DNA of 64,000 bases. It comes from Pseudomonadales bacterium (lineage in GTDB: Bacteria; Pseudomonadota; Gammaproteobacteria; Pseudomonadales; UBA7434). This document shows positions 15,128 through 24,081 of the stretch, in pieces. The translations under genes and the position numbers were made by a program. The stretch covers positions 62,001 through 126,000 of the forward strand of contig JAOIUY010000004.1 of the NCBI GenBank assembly GCA_028223755.1, read 5' to 3'. Position 1 is the stretch's first letter; every line of letters starts with the position of its first letter. The notes under the pieces are model-generated. The model saw only the letters and a program-made list of their open reading frames with translations, made no database searches and was not told the origin of the DNA.

Positions 15128-15661
15128 ATGAGTGCCAATGAGTCGTTAAATACTTCGCCACTTATCAATGTCGTTATTCAAGAGTCTACTTTTAACCTGG
15201 CTATTGAGTGTGATCGTTTAACGGCGATGCTCGGTGATCAGCATCTGAATATGGGCGCGCTTGCGTCTTTTGCAGGTAACGTTAGAGCTGTCGAGACTAA
15301 CTTAGAAAATACTGATCAAGACGATATCAATGCTTATGGCGAATTCCGAGCCTTAGAGATTGAGCATTATCCCGCAATGACGCAGTTATCAATCGAATCG
15401 ATTGTTTTAAAGGCTAATCAACGATGGCCTTTTTTGGGCTGCAAGGTGATACATCGTGTTGGTCTTTTAGATATAGCTGACCCCATTGTTTTGGTGTTAG
15501 TTGCTTCGAGCCATCGCAAAGAAGCTTTTGCCGCTTGTGAGTATATTATCGACTATTTAAAGAATGCAGCTCCGTTTTGGAAGAAAGCGATTTTTGAGCA
15601 CGGTGAGCAGTGGGTTAACGCCAAAGCGAGTGACGCTTTAGCGCTGGATAAATGGGCCTGA
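15128..15661 (+). CDS. moaE: Molybdopterin synthase catalytic (large) subunit
   Basis: The protein has MoaE motifs: GALASFAGNVRAVE, ALEIEHYPAMTQLSIESI, HRVGLLDIADPIVLVLVASSHRKEAFAACEYIIDYLKNAAPFWKKA with the catalytic lysines, and a final EQWVNAKASD. I chose ATG 15128, with AGGTGG about 10 bp upstream; a GTG at 15116 would overlap moaD. At 177 residues it is slightly longer than typical MoaE because of an N-terminal extension and an acidic insert (ENTDQDDINAYGEF). Together with MoaD it inserts the dithiolene sulfurs. Confidence 0.95.
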   Translation: MSANESLNTSPLINVVIQESTFNLAIECDRLTAMLGDQHLNMGALASFAGNVRAVETNLENTDQDDINAYGEFRALEIEHYPAMTQLSIESIVLKANQRWPFLGCKVIHRVGLLDIADPIVLVLVASSHRKEAFAACEYIIDYLKNAAPFWKKAIFEHGEQWVNAKASDALALDKWA

Positions 15662-15881
15662 TGGTATAAACAGCGTTGTTATTCATGGCGCAATCGGATA
15701 TTGTCCTGACAGTTTAAAAATACCTTTCGCTTGTCGTTTTTGGTATAAAATAATTATAGTATTTTCAATGTCTTACAGGTTTTTGTTAAAGCGTGCCATT
15801 TTGTAATATTGTCTCAAATTCAGCGCTGAACTGATCCTGATAAGAACGAGTATTGATTGGTTTAAGTTTAGGTATACGTTT

Positions 15882-16370
15882 ATGGCTATAGATCAGCGTG
15901 CGCTTCGTAATGCGCTTGGACAGTTTCCAACCGGCGTTACTGTTGTGACGGCTGACCCAGAGGGCTATGCGCCTTTTGGTGTAACCGCTAATTCCTTTGC
16001 TTCGGTTTCATTGGATCCACCCTTGGTACTTTGGAGTCTGCAAAAAAGCTCAGATACATTTGATGCATTTGCTGCCGCAAAACATTTTGCGATTAACATA
16101 TTAAGTGATCAGCAGCAGGATATTTCAAATCAGTATGCCAAGAAGAGCAGTCATGATTTAGATACCGAGCACTATCAATTGGGTGTTTCAGATATGCCAT
16201 TATTGAATGGCGCGATAGCCAGTTTTGAGTGTGAGGTTGATGTCTGCCATGACGGTGGAGACCATATCATTATGGTTGGCAAAGTGATTGCCATGAATAG
16301 TCTGGATTCCGATAATGCACCGAGCCCTTTAGTTTTTCACGCGGGTCAATATCGCGAGCTAAAAGTTTAG
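15882..16370 (+). CDS. Flavin reductase family protein (FMN-binding)
   Basis: This 162-residue protein has the single-domain flavin reductase fold signature: RNALGQFPTGVTVVTA at the N-terminus, GVTANSFASVSLDPPLVLWSL, FAINILSDQQQDISNQYA, and a final GDHIIMVGKVIAM...PLVFHAGQYREL. Such proteins reduce FMN or FAD with NAD(P)H, often to supply a monooxygenase. No monooxygenase gene is next to it, so the partner is unknown. It is separated by 220 bp from moaE and followed closely by the Nudix gene on the same strand. Confidence 0.88.
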   Translation: MAIDQRALRNALGQFPTGVTVVTADPEGYAPFGVTANSFASVSLDPPLVLWSLQKSSDTFDAFAAAKHFAINILSDQQQDISNQYAKKSSHDLDTEHYQLGVSDMPLLNGAIASFECEVDVCHDGGDHIIMVGKVIAMNSLDSDNAPSPLVFHAGQYRELKV

Positions 16371-16396
16371 AGTGTGGATAATTAAAAGGGTCTATC

Positions 16397-16975
16397 TTGA
16401 AATTTTGTAGTCAATGTGGCGGTTCGGTCACTCAAAGAATTCCGTCGGGCGATAATCGTCTGCGTTATATTTGTAATGACTGTAATTTTGTTCACTACCA
16501 GAATCCTAATGTAGTGGTGGGAACAATCCCCTTGTATGTTGATGAGCAAGGCGAGGTGAAGATATTACTCTGTCGCCGCAATATTGAACCAAGGCATGGT
16601 TTTTGGACTTTACCTGCAGGCTTTCTAGAAAACGATGAAACCAGTAGCGAAGGTGCGCAGCGTGAAACTATTGAAGAGTCCTGCGCTAATATTGATAATC
16701 TAGCGATTTATCGTGTATTTAATGTCGCGCATGCGAACCAAATACATATGTTTTTTCGTGCCGACATGATGGATGGTAGCTTTTCGACAACATCCGAAAG
16801 TTCGGATGTTCGCTTATTCGGGTTCGATGATATTCCTTGGAGTGAGCTGGCTTTTCCTACGGTTCATAAAGCCTTAGTCGATTTTGTTGCCGATCATTCT
16901 GGCGGTGATTTCGCCATCGAAATGATCGATATCGATCATGGCTATTGGAAAGCAATGATAGAGTCTGTTAAGTAA
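16397..16975 (+). CDS. Nudix hydrolase with N-terminal zinc ribbon
   Basis: The 192-residue protein starts at TTG with AAAAGGG upstream. Two CxxC pairs (FCSQCGG and YICNDC) form a zinc ribbon like that of NudC-type enzymes. The Nudix box follows: GFLENDETSSEGAQRETIEES, matching the G-x5-E-x7-REUxEE pattern. WTLPAGF precedes the box. Substrates of this class are nucleoside diphosphate derivatives such as NADH or ADP-ribose; the actual substrate is not determinable. It is too short to be full NudC and lacks the long N-terminal domain. It probably shares a transcript with the flavin reductase gene 26 bp upstream. Confidence 0.88.
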   Translation: MKFCSQCGGSVTQRIPSGDNRLRYICNDCNFVHYQNPNVVVGTIPLYVDEQGEVKILLCRRNIEPRHGFWTLPAGFLENDETSSEGAQRETIEESCANIDNLAIYRVFNVAHANQIHMFFRADMMDGSFSTTSESSDVRLFGFDDIPWSELAFPTVHKALVDFVADHSGGDFAIEMIDIDHGYWKAMIESVK

Positions 16976-17040
16976 GTGCTTTTCGCTAATATTGAAATGG
17001 TTTTAACCTGTGATTAAAAATGATGGAAATTACTTAGTTT

Positions 17041-17967
17041 ATGTTTGAAGCAGTCGATCCACTTTTGCTCAGCATGCTTGCCGTGTACTCAGTGATATTA
17101 GTCGCAGCTATTATGCTGGGCGGTAAATTACCGACATTGATAACCATGACGCATACTCGAACACAGTTAGTGATGAGTTTTGTTTCAGGTCTTATGTTGG
17201 GTATTGCGGTCTTTCATCTTTTACCCCACGCTATCTATACCATTGCTAACCAGCAAGCGGTAGAAATTGCTACCCGCTGGACAATGTTTGGTTTGTTAGC
17301 GATGTTTTTATTGCTGCGCGTGTTTCATTTTCACCATCACGATATGAGTGATGATGCGCATGAGAGTCAATGTGTCGAACATGCACATGATAATAATGAT
17401 CATTCAGTCGGTAATAAAACTAAATCTGTCAGCTGGATGGGTATTGCTTTAGGGCTGACTATTCATACCATGATTGATGGTGTTGCGTTAGCGGCAAGCA
17501 TGCAAGCCGATTTGGCGTTGTTATCGGATTACAATGCATTGACGGTGTTAGTGGGTCTAGGTGTGTTTTTAGCCATTTTATTGCACAAGCCTTTAGATGC
17601 GCTAACGATTTCTTCGTTGATGAATAATAGTGGCGCAAGCAAAACTAAACGTTGTTTGGTTATGTTTGCTTTCGCGGTGATTTGCCCTTTGAGTGCGTTA
17701 GCGGCTTTATGGGGTATTAGTTTTGTGAGTGTCGGCCATGAACTTTATCTAGGCGCAGCGCTCGCGTTTTCTGCCGGCGTGTTTTTGTGTATTTCATTGA
17801 GTGATTTGTTGCCTGAAGTGCATTTTCATAGTCATGACCGATTAAAAATGACTATCGTATTATTATTGGGTGTTGGTCTTGCGCTCTTATTGGTGAGTGT
17901 TGAACCTCCTCATCGCCACAGCTTAGGATCAATAGAGCTTAACCATAATCAGGAAGGCGGTCATTAG
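17041..17967 (+). CDS. ZIP family divalent metal transporter
   Basis: The 308-residue membrane protein has about eight hydrophobic segments. Transmembrane segment 4 carries HTMIDGVALAASM and segment 5 carries HKPLDALTISSLM, the paired His-x3-Asp-type metal site of ZIP permeases. The loop after segment 3 is His/Asp-rich (FHFHHHDMSDDAHES, then HAHDNNDH), as usual for zinc-binding loops. A second His-rich patch is at the C-terminus. It probably imports zinc or a related metal across the inner membrane. It is the gene before rmuC, 20 bp apart, but no functional link is evident. Confidence 0.88.
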   Translation: MFEAVDPLLLSMLAVYSVILVAAIMLGGKLPTLITMTHTRTQLVMSFVSGLMLGIAVFHLLPHAIYTIANQQAVEIATRWTMFGLLAMFLLLRVFHFHHHDMSDDAHESQCVEHAHDNNDHSVGNKTKSVSWMGIALGLTIHTMIDGVALAASMQADLALLSDYNALTVLVGLGVFLAILLHKPLDALTISSLMNNSGASKTKRCLVMFAFAVICPLSALAALWGISFVSVGHELYLGAALAFSAGVFLCISLSDLLPEVHFHSHDRLKMTIVLLLGVGLALLLVSVEPPHRHSLGSIELNHNQEGGH

Positions 17968-17987
17968 ATGCCGATAATTTTTCCGCA

Positions 17988-19322
17988 ATGATCTTATCTA
18001 CAACAACATCGCTTATTTTAATCATCATTATTGCTGTGCTTGCATTGGCTTGCCTGTTCTTTTTTTTACGTTATCAAAAAGTATTGCTGCAGCATCAAGT
18101 TGATTTGCAGGCATTAGATTCTGAGTCGGTGGTCATTGCAACTGAAAGAAAGCATTTGTCTGAGGCTAATACAAAACTGCAAGCGCAACTTGAAGCGTTG
18201 CAGCAAAGCTATTCAGAGCAGGGTACGCGATATGCTGAGTTAGAGGCACGGACTAAGGCCGAACAAAAATCACTTGATGAGAAAATCGAGTTATTGCAAA
18301 AGAGCCGAGAGCAGTTGGCTGGAGAATTCGAGAATTTAGCGAATCGTATTTTTGATGAAAAGGCTCAAAAGTTTGAGCGCACCAGTAAGCAGACATTAGA
18401 AGGCACTCTGTCACCGTTAAAACAACAGCTAACTGATTTTCGCAGTAAGGTTGAAGAGGTTTATAGTAATGAGAGTAAAGAGCGTCATCTGCTCAAGGAT
18501 CAAATTACTCAGTTGCGTGAGGATAGCCTTAAAATTGGCGAAGACGCTAATAAACTGACGCGAGCGTTAAAGCATGATAACAAGGCGCAAGGTAATTGGG
18601 GTGAGTTAACCTTAATACGCGCGTTAGAGATGTGTGGCTTACGCGAGCCTGAAGAATATGAAACACAAGTATCCATGAAGGCTGAGGACGGTTCAAAGCA
18701 GATTCCTGATGTGGTTGTCCATTTGCCCGGTGGCAAAGATGTGATTATCGATTCTAAGGTATCGCTATTGGCTTATACGCGTTACTTTGATGCAGAAAAT
18801 GATGAGCAGCGACAGCTTGCTTTAGAAGAGCATGTCAGTTCGATACGCACGCATATTAAAGGCTTAAGCCAAAAGAACTACGATAGTTTAGTAGGTGTTA
18901 ATACGCTGGATTATGTCATGCTTTATATTCCTATCGAAGGTGCTTCGGCTTTAGCCTTGCAGAACGATAAGGATATTTGGGGCGATGCGTACAACAAAAA
19001 TATTGTTTTAGTGAGCCCGACTAATTTGCTTGCTATTCTTCGTTCAGTTGAAACTATTTGGCGCCATGAGCGACAAAATAAAAATGCTGAAAAAATTGCT
19101 TTAGAGGCGGGTAATTTACACGATAAGTTTGTCTCTTTTATAGAATCCTTAGAGGAGGTAGGTCGTCATCTTGATAAAGCGCAATCAGCTTACGACACCA
19201 GCTTTAAGCGTCTATCAACGGGCAGTGGTAACTTAATTAGACGTGTTGCCGTTTTGAAAGATCTTGGCGCGAAAGCCAAAAAAGAATTACCCGATACTTT
19301 ATCGATTGAAGACGATAGCTAA
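17988..19322 (+). CDS. rmuC: DNA recombination protein RmuC
   Basis: The 444-residue protein has an N-terminal transmembrane helix (about residues 5-27), a long coiled coil to about residue 200, then the RmuC domain: NWGELTLIRALEMCGLREPEEYETQ, DVVVHLPGGKDVIIDSKVSLLAYTRYFDAEND, DYVMLYIPIEGAS, VLVSPTNLLAILRSVETIWRHERQN. The DSK motif suggests a PD-(D/E)xK-like nuclease fold. RmuC limits inversion between short inverted repeats in E. coli. An ATG 20 bp upstream is out of frame and stops quickly. Confidence 0.95.
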   Translation: MILSTTTSLILIIIIAVLALACLFFFLRYQKVLLQHQVDLQALDSESVVIATERKHLSEANTKLQAQLEALQQSYSEQGTRYAELEARTKAEQKSLDEKIELLQKSREQLAGEFENLANRIFDEKAQKFERTSKQTLEGTLSPLKQQLTDFRSKVEEVYSNESKERHLLKDQITQLREDSLKIGEDANKLTRALKHDNKAQGNWGELTLIRALEMCGLREPEEYETQVSMKAEDGSKQIPDVVVHLPGGKDVIIDSKVSLLAYTRYFDAENDEQRQLALEEHVSSIRTHIKGLSQKNYDSLVGVNTLDYVMLYIPIEGASALALQNDKDIWGDAYNKNIVLVSPTNLLAILRSVETIWRHERQNKNAEKIALEAGNLHDKFVSFIESLEEVGRHLDKAQSAYDTSFKRLSTGSGNLIRRVAVLKDLGAKAKKELPDTLSIEDDS

Positions 19323-19327
19323 ATTAT

Positions 19328-19357
19328 TTATTCATTAGAGGTTTATTCATTAGAGGT
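19328..19357. repeat. Perfect 15-bp tandem duplication before bcp
   Basis: TTATTCATTAGAGGT occurs twice back to back. Each copy carries an AGAGG that could act as a ribosome-binding site; the second stands 9 bp before the bcp ATG at 19366. Confidence 0.9.
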
Positions 19358-19365
19358 TCATTGAT

Positions 19366-19839
19366 ATGGCATTACCGAAGTTGGGCAATTTAGCGCCCGC
19401 ATTTACACTGGTTAATCAGGATGATGTGAAGGTCAGTTTAAAAGACTTTAAAGGTAAGAAAAACGTTGTCGTTTACTTTTACCCTAAGGCGAGCACGCCA
19501 GGTTGTACCGTTCAGGCTTGTGGTATTCGCGATAGTGAAAAAGCGTTAGCCAAACTTGATACCGTGGTGCTAGGCATTAGTCCTGACCCTGTTAAGCGCT
19601 TGCAGAATTTTATTGATAAGCAGTCTCTCAATTTTGATTTACTGTCTGACGAAGGGCATGTGATTGCTGATAAATACGGTGCGTGGGGCCCTAAGAAGTT
19701 TATGGGTCGAGAGTATGATGGTATTTTGCGTAGTAGCTTTATTGTTGGCAAAGACGGCAAGTTAAAGCATATTATGGATAAGGTTAAGACGAAAACCCAT
19801 CACGAAGATGTAATGGATTGGATTAAAGGTAATTTGTAA
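19366..19839 (+). CDS. bcp: Thioredoxin-dependent peroxiredoxin, BCP/PrxQ type
   Basis: The 157-residue protein has the BCP motif YPKASTPGCTVQACGIRD with peroxidatic Cys47 and resolving Cys52, spaced as in E. coli Bcp. GISPDPVKRLQNFIDKQSLNFDLLSDEGHVIADKYGAW and STFI-like SSFIVGKDGKL complete the family pattern. It reduces hydroperoxides in the cytoplasm using thioredoxin; trxB near 63 kb encodes the matching reductase. In many gammaproteobacteria the canonical motif ends EAxxFRD; here it reads QACGIRD, a mild variation with an extra Cys-Gly. Confidence 0.94.
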   Translation: MALPKLGNLAPAFTLVNQDDVKVSLKDFKGKKNVVVYFYPKASTPGCTVQACGIRDSEKALAKLDTVVLGISPDPVKRLQNFIDKQSLNFDLLSDEGHVIADKYGAWGPKKFMGREYDGILRSSFIVGKDGKLKHIMDKVKTKTHHEDVMDWIKGNL

Positions 19840-19924
19840 TGGCTTATCTGATAGCGATAAGTTGTCAGATGGCTTTAAAATGTTCGCAGTTTAAAAATGT
19901 TCGTTAAATTTAAAGAGGTTTAGA

Positions 19925-20257
19925 ATGAGTTTGTTTATTAGTCAGGCGTATGCGCAGTCAGGTGGGGCTCAACCGCAAGGTGGCGTTGCCATGCAGATGA
20001 TTTTTTTGTTGGGACTTTTTGTTTTCTTTTATTTCATCGCCATACGCCCACAGCGTAAGCGTCAGAAAGAACACGAACAGTTAGTTAACGGTTTAGAGAA
20101 GGGCGATGAAGTTGTTATGACTAGCGGCCTTCTTGGTAAAGTAAGAAAGATTGAAGGTGATTACCTTGTGCTAGAAGCTGCCGATGGTATGGAGTTAAAA
20201 TTCCAGCGTATTGCTGTTCATGCGGTATTACCTAAAGGTACTTTGAAAGCAGTTTAA
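19925..20257 (+). CDS. yajC: Preprotein translocase subunit YajC
   Basis: The 110-residue protein has an N-terminal membrane helix (MQMIFLLGLFVFFYFIAI), then RPQRKRQKEHEQLVNGLEKGDEVVMTSGLLGKV, the YajC signature. It associates with SecDF and the SecYEG translocase in the inner membrane. An AGAGG ribosome-binding site precedes the ATG. yajC usually stands in tgt-yajC-secD-secF; here neither tgt nor secDF is adjacent and a terminator follows directly, so the gene is monocistronic in this genome. Confidence 0.95.
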   Translation: MSLFISQAYAQSGGAQPQGGVAMQMIFLLGLFVFFYFIAIRPQRKRQKEHEQLVNGLEKGDEVVMTSGLLGKVRKIEGDYLVLEAADGMELKFQRIAVHAVLPKGTLKAV

Positions 20258-20301
20258 GGAAAGCGGTTTAAGACGTTTTTTAAGTAGTCTTTTTATAAGT
20301 G

Positions 20302-20327
20302 GGCTATTTTATAAATAGCCTTTTTAT
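20302..20327 (+). terminator. Rho-independent terminator after yajC
   Basis: GGCTATT (20302-20308) pairs with AATAGCC (20314-20320), followed by TTTTTAT. It lies 45 bp after the yajC stop. Confidence 0.75.
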
Positions 20328-20388
20328 AAGTTGCCAGCCACTTTTTTTTCAATTCTGGCTGGCAATTCCCTTCAAAGAGTTGAGTGCG

Positions 20389-21390
20389 ATGATAGATTAT
20401 CCTCCTCGGATCCAGCTGGCTCATACACCAACACCTCTTCAGCCTTTGCGGCGATTGCAGCAGCAGCTTGGCGGCCCGCTTATTTGGCTTAAGCGCGACG
20501 ATATGACGGGCTCAACGCTAAGTGGCAATAAGGTTCGTAAATTAGAATTTATCGCAGCGAAAGCTAAGGCCTCTGGCTGTAGCGCATTGATTACGTGCGG
20601 TGGTATTCAATCTAATCATTGTCGTGCAACGGCTTTAGTGGCTGCTCAGCTCGGTTTGCAATGCCATTTAATTCTTCGTGGTCTACCTGCTTCCAACAAT
20701 ATCAGTGATGGTAATCAGTTACTGGATGAGTTGTCAGGTTGCACTATTAGCTATCATTCACCCGCCGATTATTCAGCAACACTGCCTGCGCTATTTGAAA
20801 AAGTAACCAGTGATTATTCCAATTCAGGTCATCAAGCGTTTTGTATTCCAACTGGGGGCAGCGACGGTGATGGTCTGTGGGGTTATATTGCGGCATGTCA
20901 GGAAATGGCAGAAGATTTTGCCGCACATAAAATATCGCCATCAGCCATTATTACAGCCTCAGGTTCTGGCGGTACGCAAGCGGGTTTAATTGTTGGCGCT
21001 CATTTGCTTGGCATGCAAACGGATATTTATGGCATCAACGTCTGCGATGATGAGTCTTACTTTGTAAACAAAATTAATGAAGATATTCGAGATTGGCAAG
21101 CTAAGTATCCTGCACAGCCAGAGCTTGAGATGACGGATGCTATGATTCGTATCATAGACGGTTATGTTGGCGAAGGTTATGCGAAAGCTGGTAGGACTGT
21201 GATTGATACAATCGCGTTACTATCAAGAACAGAGGGTGTTGTATTGGATCCAGTCTATTCTGGCAAGGCTTTTGATGGATTGCTTCAAGAGATAGCAAAA
21301 GGGCGATTCACTAATGACAGTGATATCGTCTTTGTACATACCGGTGGTGTATTCGGTTTATTTCCTTATAAAGCGATGTTTGGGCAGTAA
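20389..21390 (+). CDS. dcyD: D-cysteine desulfhydrase / ACC deaminase family PLP enzyme
   Basis: The 333-residue protein follows the fold-type II PLP pattern of D-cysteine desulfhydrase: THTPLxx-like HTPTPLQPL, WLKRDDMTGSTLSGNKVRKLEF with the PLP lysine, GGIQSNHCRATALVAAQLGLQ, and TASGSGGTQAGLIVGAHLLG as phosphate-binding loop. Likely reaction is D-cysteine to pyruvate, sulfide and ammonia; related proteins act on ACC or L-cysteate, so substrate is not certain. I chose ATG 20389; the frame is open about 30 codons upstream but that part overlaps the terminator. Its stop is only 3 bp from the convergent gspD stop. Confidence 0.8.
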   Translation: MIDYPPRIQLAHTPTPLQPLRRLQQQLGGPLIWLKRDDMTGSTLSGNKVRKLEFIAAKAKASGCSALITCGGIQSNHCRATALVAAQLGLQCHLILRGLPASNNISDGNQLLDELSGCTISYHSPADYSATLPALFEKVTSDYSNSGHQAFCIPTGGSDGDGLWGYIAACQEMAEDFAAHKISPSAIITASGSGGTQAGLIVGAHLLGMQTDIYGINVCDDESYFVNKINEDIRDWQAKYPAQPELEMTDAMIRIIDGYVGEGYAKAGRTVIDTIALLSRTEGVVLDPVYSGKAFDGLLQEIAKGRFTNDSDIVFVHTGGVFGLFPYKAMFGQ

Positions 21391-21393
21391 GCG

Positions 21394-23433
21394 CTATTCG
21401 CCAGCGCTATCTTGCTGAGGTGTTATTGTTTGGTATTCATCGAAATCAGCCAGCGCAGGGTTATCCGTTAATTTGATAAAAGTGCTCAAGGCATTTTGCA
21501 TTTGTTTCTCGCGCATAAAGGCATAACGCTGCGCGGTTAGACCGCTAATTTGTAGTTGGTCTTTTAAGATAACTGGTCTAATAAATACCATTAAGTTATT
21601 TTTTCGTTTGCTCACCGAGTTAGATCTGAATAATCGGCCTAGCAGTGGCAGGTCGCCGAGTATCGGTACTTGTGTCCGCGTATTTACATCGTCTTCACGA
21701 ATCAATCCACCTAACACTAATACTTGTCCGTCTTTAATAAGTGCGCTGGTTTTTATTTCAGTTTTTTCAGTAATCAAATCAGCCGCTCGGCTGTTGGCGG
21801 TTTGCGATACGTTCTCGGTTTTTTGCTCAATCTCTAATGTAATTGAGTCGCCCTGATTAATACGTGGCGTGACATTAAGGGTGATACCAATATCTTGTCG
21901 TTGTATTGTTTGAAAAGGATTGGTGGTCGTTGCGCCGGATGAGGTGGCACTGCCGGTAATAAACGGTACGCTTTGGCCAACTAATAAGCTGGCTTCTTCG
22001 TTGTCGAGTGCAACAATTGTTGGCGTAGACATAATGTTAGATTTGTTGCGAGTAGTAACGGCGCGTAGCGCTGCTATCAAATTACCGCTTTCTAAATAGC
22101 CATAGGTTAAACCTGAGTTGCTTAACACGCCGGCGGCTAATTGCGCTGGGTCGGGGGTATTTCCCGTGACGGGTATGGCAGCTGAAAGAAGTGTGCCAAA
22201 ATCGGCATTGCTAGCGGGTGTGCTAACCGCGCCAACGCCACCGCTGCGGTTTTCTTCATAAATTTCTGAACCGCCCCAGACAACACCGAAGTCTTCGCCA
22301 GCATCGCCAGAGACTTGAACGACAACCGCTTCAATTAATACTTGGGCGCGCTGAATATCCAGTTGCGAAATAACGGACTTCAAATTACTGATAAGCCCCG
22401 GTGGGCCTGTCATAATTAAAGCGTTAGTGGTTTCGCTTGATTCAATACTAAAGCTTTGCGTCGATTCTGTTTTATTATCTTTGATAACGCTGTCGCCAAC
22501 ACTTTTAAGTATTGGTGTGATTTCTGACGCTTCAATATAATTAAGGTAAACAACTTGTGTATTGCCGCCACCTTCAATTGGCTGGTCGAGTCTAGCGATT
22601 AAATCTGCCATTTGTTTTCTTTTGCTGGCAGTGCCGGTAACAAGAATGGAGTTTGATCGCTTATCAACAGCAAACTCAACTTTGTCCGTTTCTGCTAAGG
22701 CTTTTGCATTGCCATCTAGGGCTTTAACAATTTTGCTAAGTGTTGATGCGATATCATCAGCAGAGGCATGAATAATTGGAATGATATCAAGATCAATTTT
22801 GTTTTCTGTTTGATCGAGAATGGCAATGATTTTTGAAATCTTTGCAATGTTTCTCGCAGTGTCAGCGATAATTAATGTATTTGACTGGTTGTAGCTAGCA
22901 ATATGAGCTGATGCAGGCATAAGCGGTCTTGCCAGCGCCATTAAATCTGATGAGCTGCTGTTCTTTATGTCAATAATAGAAATAACGACTGAGCCGTTGC
23001 GCGTTTGTTCGCCAAGAAAGGGGATGGCATTGGTTTTAGCTTCAGCATCAGGAATAACTTTGATGATGCCGTCAGTTTCAACAGCTGCAAAACCATTCAT
23101 GCTGAGTACGGTTAAAAATAATTCGTAGGCTTCATCGGGTGATACGGCACGCGATGAAAGAATAGTGATAGCACCTCTTACTGAGCGGTGAATAACAATG
23201 TTTTTGCCGGTTCGATTGGCAACCCACTGAATAAAACCTTGAATATCAGCTTCGCGCATATTAAGTGTGAATTGCTCTTCTGCTGAAGCGCTTGCAGCTT
23301 CTGCTGCTTGTTGTGCATTACCTTTTACATTATCTTGCGAATAGCCAGGTGACACGAATGTAAGCGATAAAAAGCCTATCAGTGCAGAGGCTCTGAATTT
23401 GCAGATCAATTTTTTTGTTGGTGTTGTTATCAT
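21394..23433 (-). CDS. gspD: Type II secretion system secretin GspD
   Basis: The 679-residue outer-membrane secretin has an N-terminal signal peptide, an N0 domain starting FTLNMREADIQGFIQWVANRTGKN, three N1-N3 KH-like repeats (for example ADIASTLSKIVKALDG; YLNYIEASEITPILKSVG), and a C-terminal secretin core. The core ends with VPILGDLPLLGRLFRS, the secretin signature. It forms the multimeric outer-membrane channel. It follows gspC on the minus strand with 51 bp between. The insert before the core is rich in Gly/Ser. No pilotin gene (gspS) is near; gspA/gspB at the other end of the locus may serve assembly. Confidence 0.95.
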   Translation of the reverse strand: MITTPTKKLICKFRASALIGFLSLTFVSPGYSQDNVKGNAQQAAEAASASAEEQFTLNMREADIQGFIQWVANRTGKNIVIHRSVRGAITILSSRAVSPDEAYELFLTVLSMNGFAAVETDGIIKVIPDAEAKTNAIPFLGEQTRNGSVVISIIDIKNSSSSDLMALARPLMPASAHIASYNQSNTLIIADTARNIAKISKIIAILDQTENKIDLDIIPIIHASADDIASTLSKIVKALDGNAKALAETDKVEFAVDKRSNSILVTGTASKRKQMADLIARLDQPIEGGGNTQVVYLNYIEASEITPILKSVGDSVIKDNKTESTQSFSIESSETTNALIMTGPPGLISNLKSVISQLDIQRAQVLIEAVVVQVSGDAGEDFGVVWGGSEIYEENRSGGVGAVSTPASNADFGTLLSAAIPVTGNTPDPAQLAAGVLSNSGLTYGYLESGNLIAALRAVTTRNKSNIMSTPTIVALDNEEASLLVGQSVPFITGSATSSGATTTNPFQTIQRQDIGITLNVTPRINQGDSITLEIEQKTENVSQTANSRAADLITEKTEIKTSALIKDGQVLVLGGLIREDDVNTRTQVPILGDLPLLGRLFRSNSVSKRKNNLMVFIRPVILKDQLQISGLTAQRYAFMREKQMQNALSTFIKLTDNPALADFDEYQTITPQQDSAGE

Positions 23434-23484
23434 ATTATCAACTTGTAATTGCTAGACCGTGCATATGGACGTTGGTTAAAAAAA

Positions 23485-24081
23485 TCATTTCTTTTTGTTT
23501 CGCAACTTATTGATTCTATCGCGAATAGCTTGTCGTCTTTCCTTGGCTTGGTCCGGTGAAATTGAAATCGCTCTACCGGTAGCTTTTTCATCGTTATCTT
23601 TTTGCAGGTCTGCAAAGTATAAAGTTTCGAATATACCATTTCGAGTGATTACGACTTTGTTTTTATGTATCGATTTTAAAACGGCGTTGCCAGGTAGTGA
23701 GTCACCTACGGCATAGTGTTTAGATTGGTTTTTATCATCGACAATAATTGCACCCGCATTGCTTTCTTTTAGAGCGGTAAACACGCCGCTTAGCGTGAGC
23801 TCTAATTGTGTTTCTGGAAGTTCATCAATAACGATGGCGGGTTTGGCATCAGCAAAACCAAAAAAGTTGCGTTGACCTATCATTGAGCTATCGACTTGCG
23901 AGGTTGCTTGGCTGGCTTGTTGAACAGAGATGTTCAGCGTGGGTTGATAAAGCAGTGTGCTCAAAAGAGTGCTCGTGCTCCAAAGCGCAACAATGGCTGC
24001 CGCGGCAATAGCCGAACAACTCAGCGTAATCACTGGGTTGTTGAGTAGTAACTGTACTGATGTCGGCAATATCGTTCGCAT
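23485..24081 (-). CDS. gspC: Type II secretion system protein GspC
   Basis: The 198-residue inner-membrane protein has a transmembrane helix at about residues 17-40 and a homology-region domain (LTLSGVFTALKESNAGAIIVDDKNQSKHYAVGDSLPGNAVLKSIHKNKVVITRNGIFETLYF), which links the inner-membrane platform to GspD. It is short for GspC: no PDZ or coiled-coil domain is present, and the C-terminus is a basic tail (RRQAIRDRINKLRNKKK). It is transcribed ahead of gspD and divergently from gspE. Confidence 0.9.
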   Translation of the reverse strand: MRTILPTSVQLLLNNPVITLSCSAIAAAAIVALWSTSTLLSTLLYQPTLNISVQQASQATSQVDSSMIGQRNFFGFADAKPAIVIDELPETQLELTLSGVFTALKESNAGAIIVDDKNQSKHYAVGDSLPGNAVLKSIHKNKVVITRNGIFETLYFADLQKDNDEKATGRAISISPDQAKERRQAIRDRINKLRNKKK

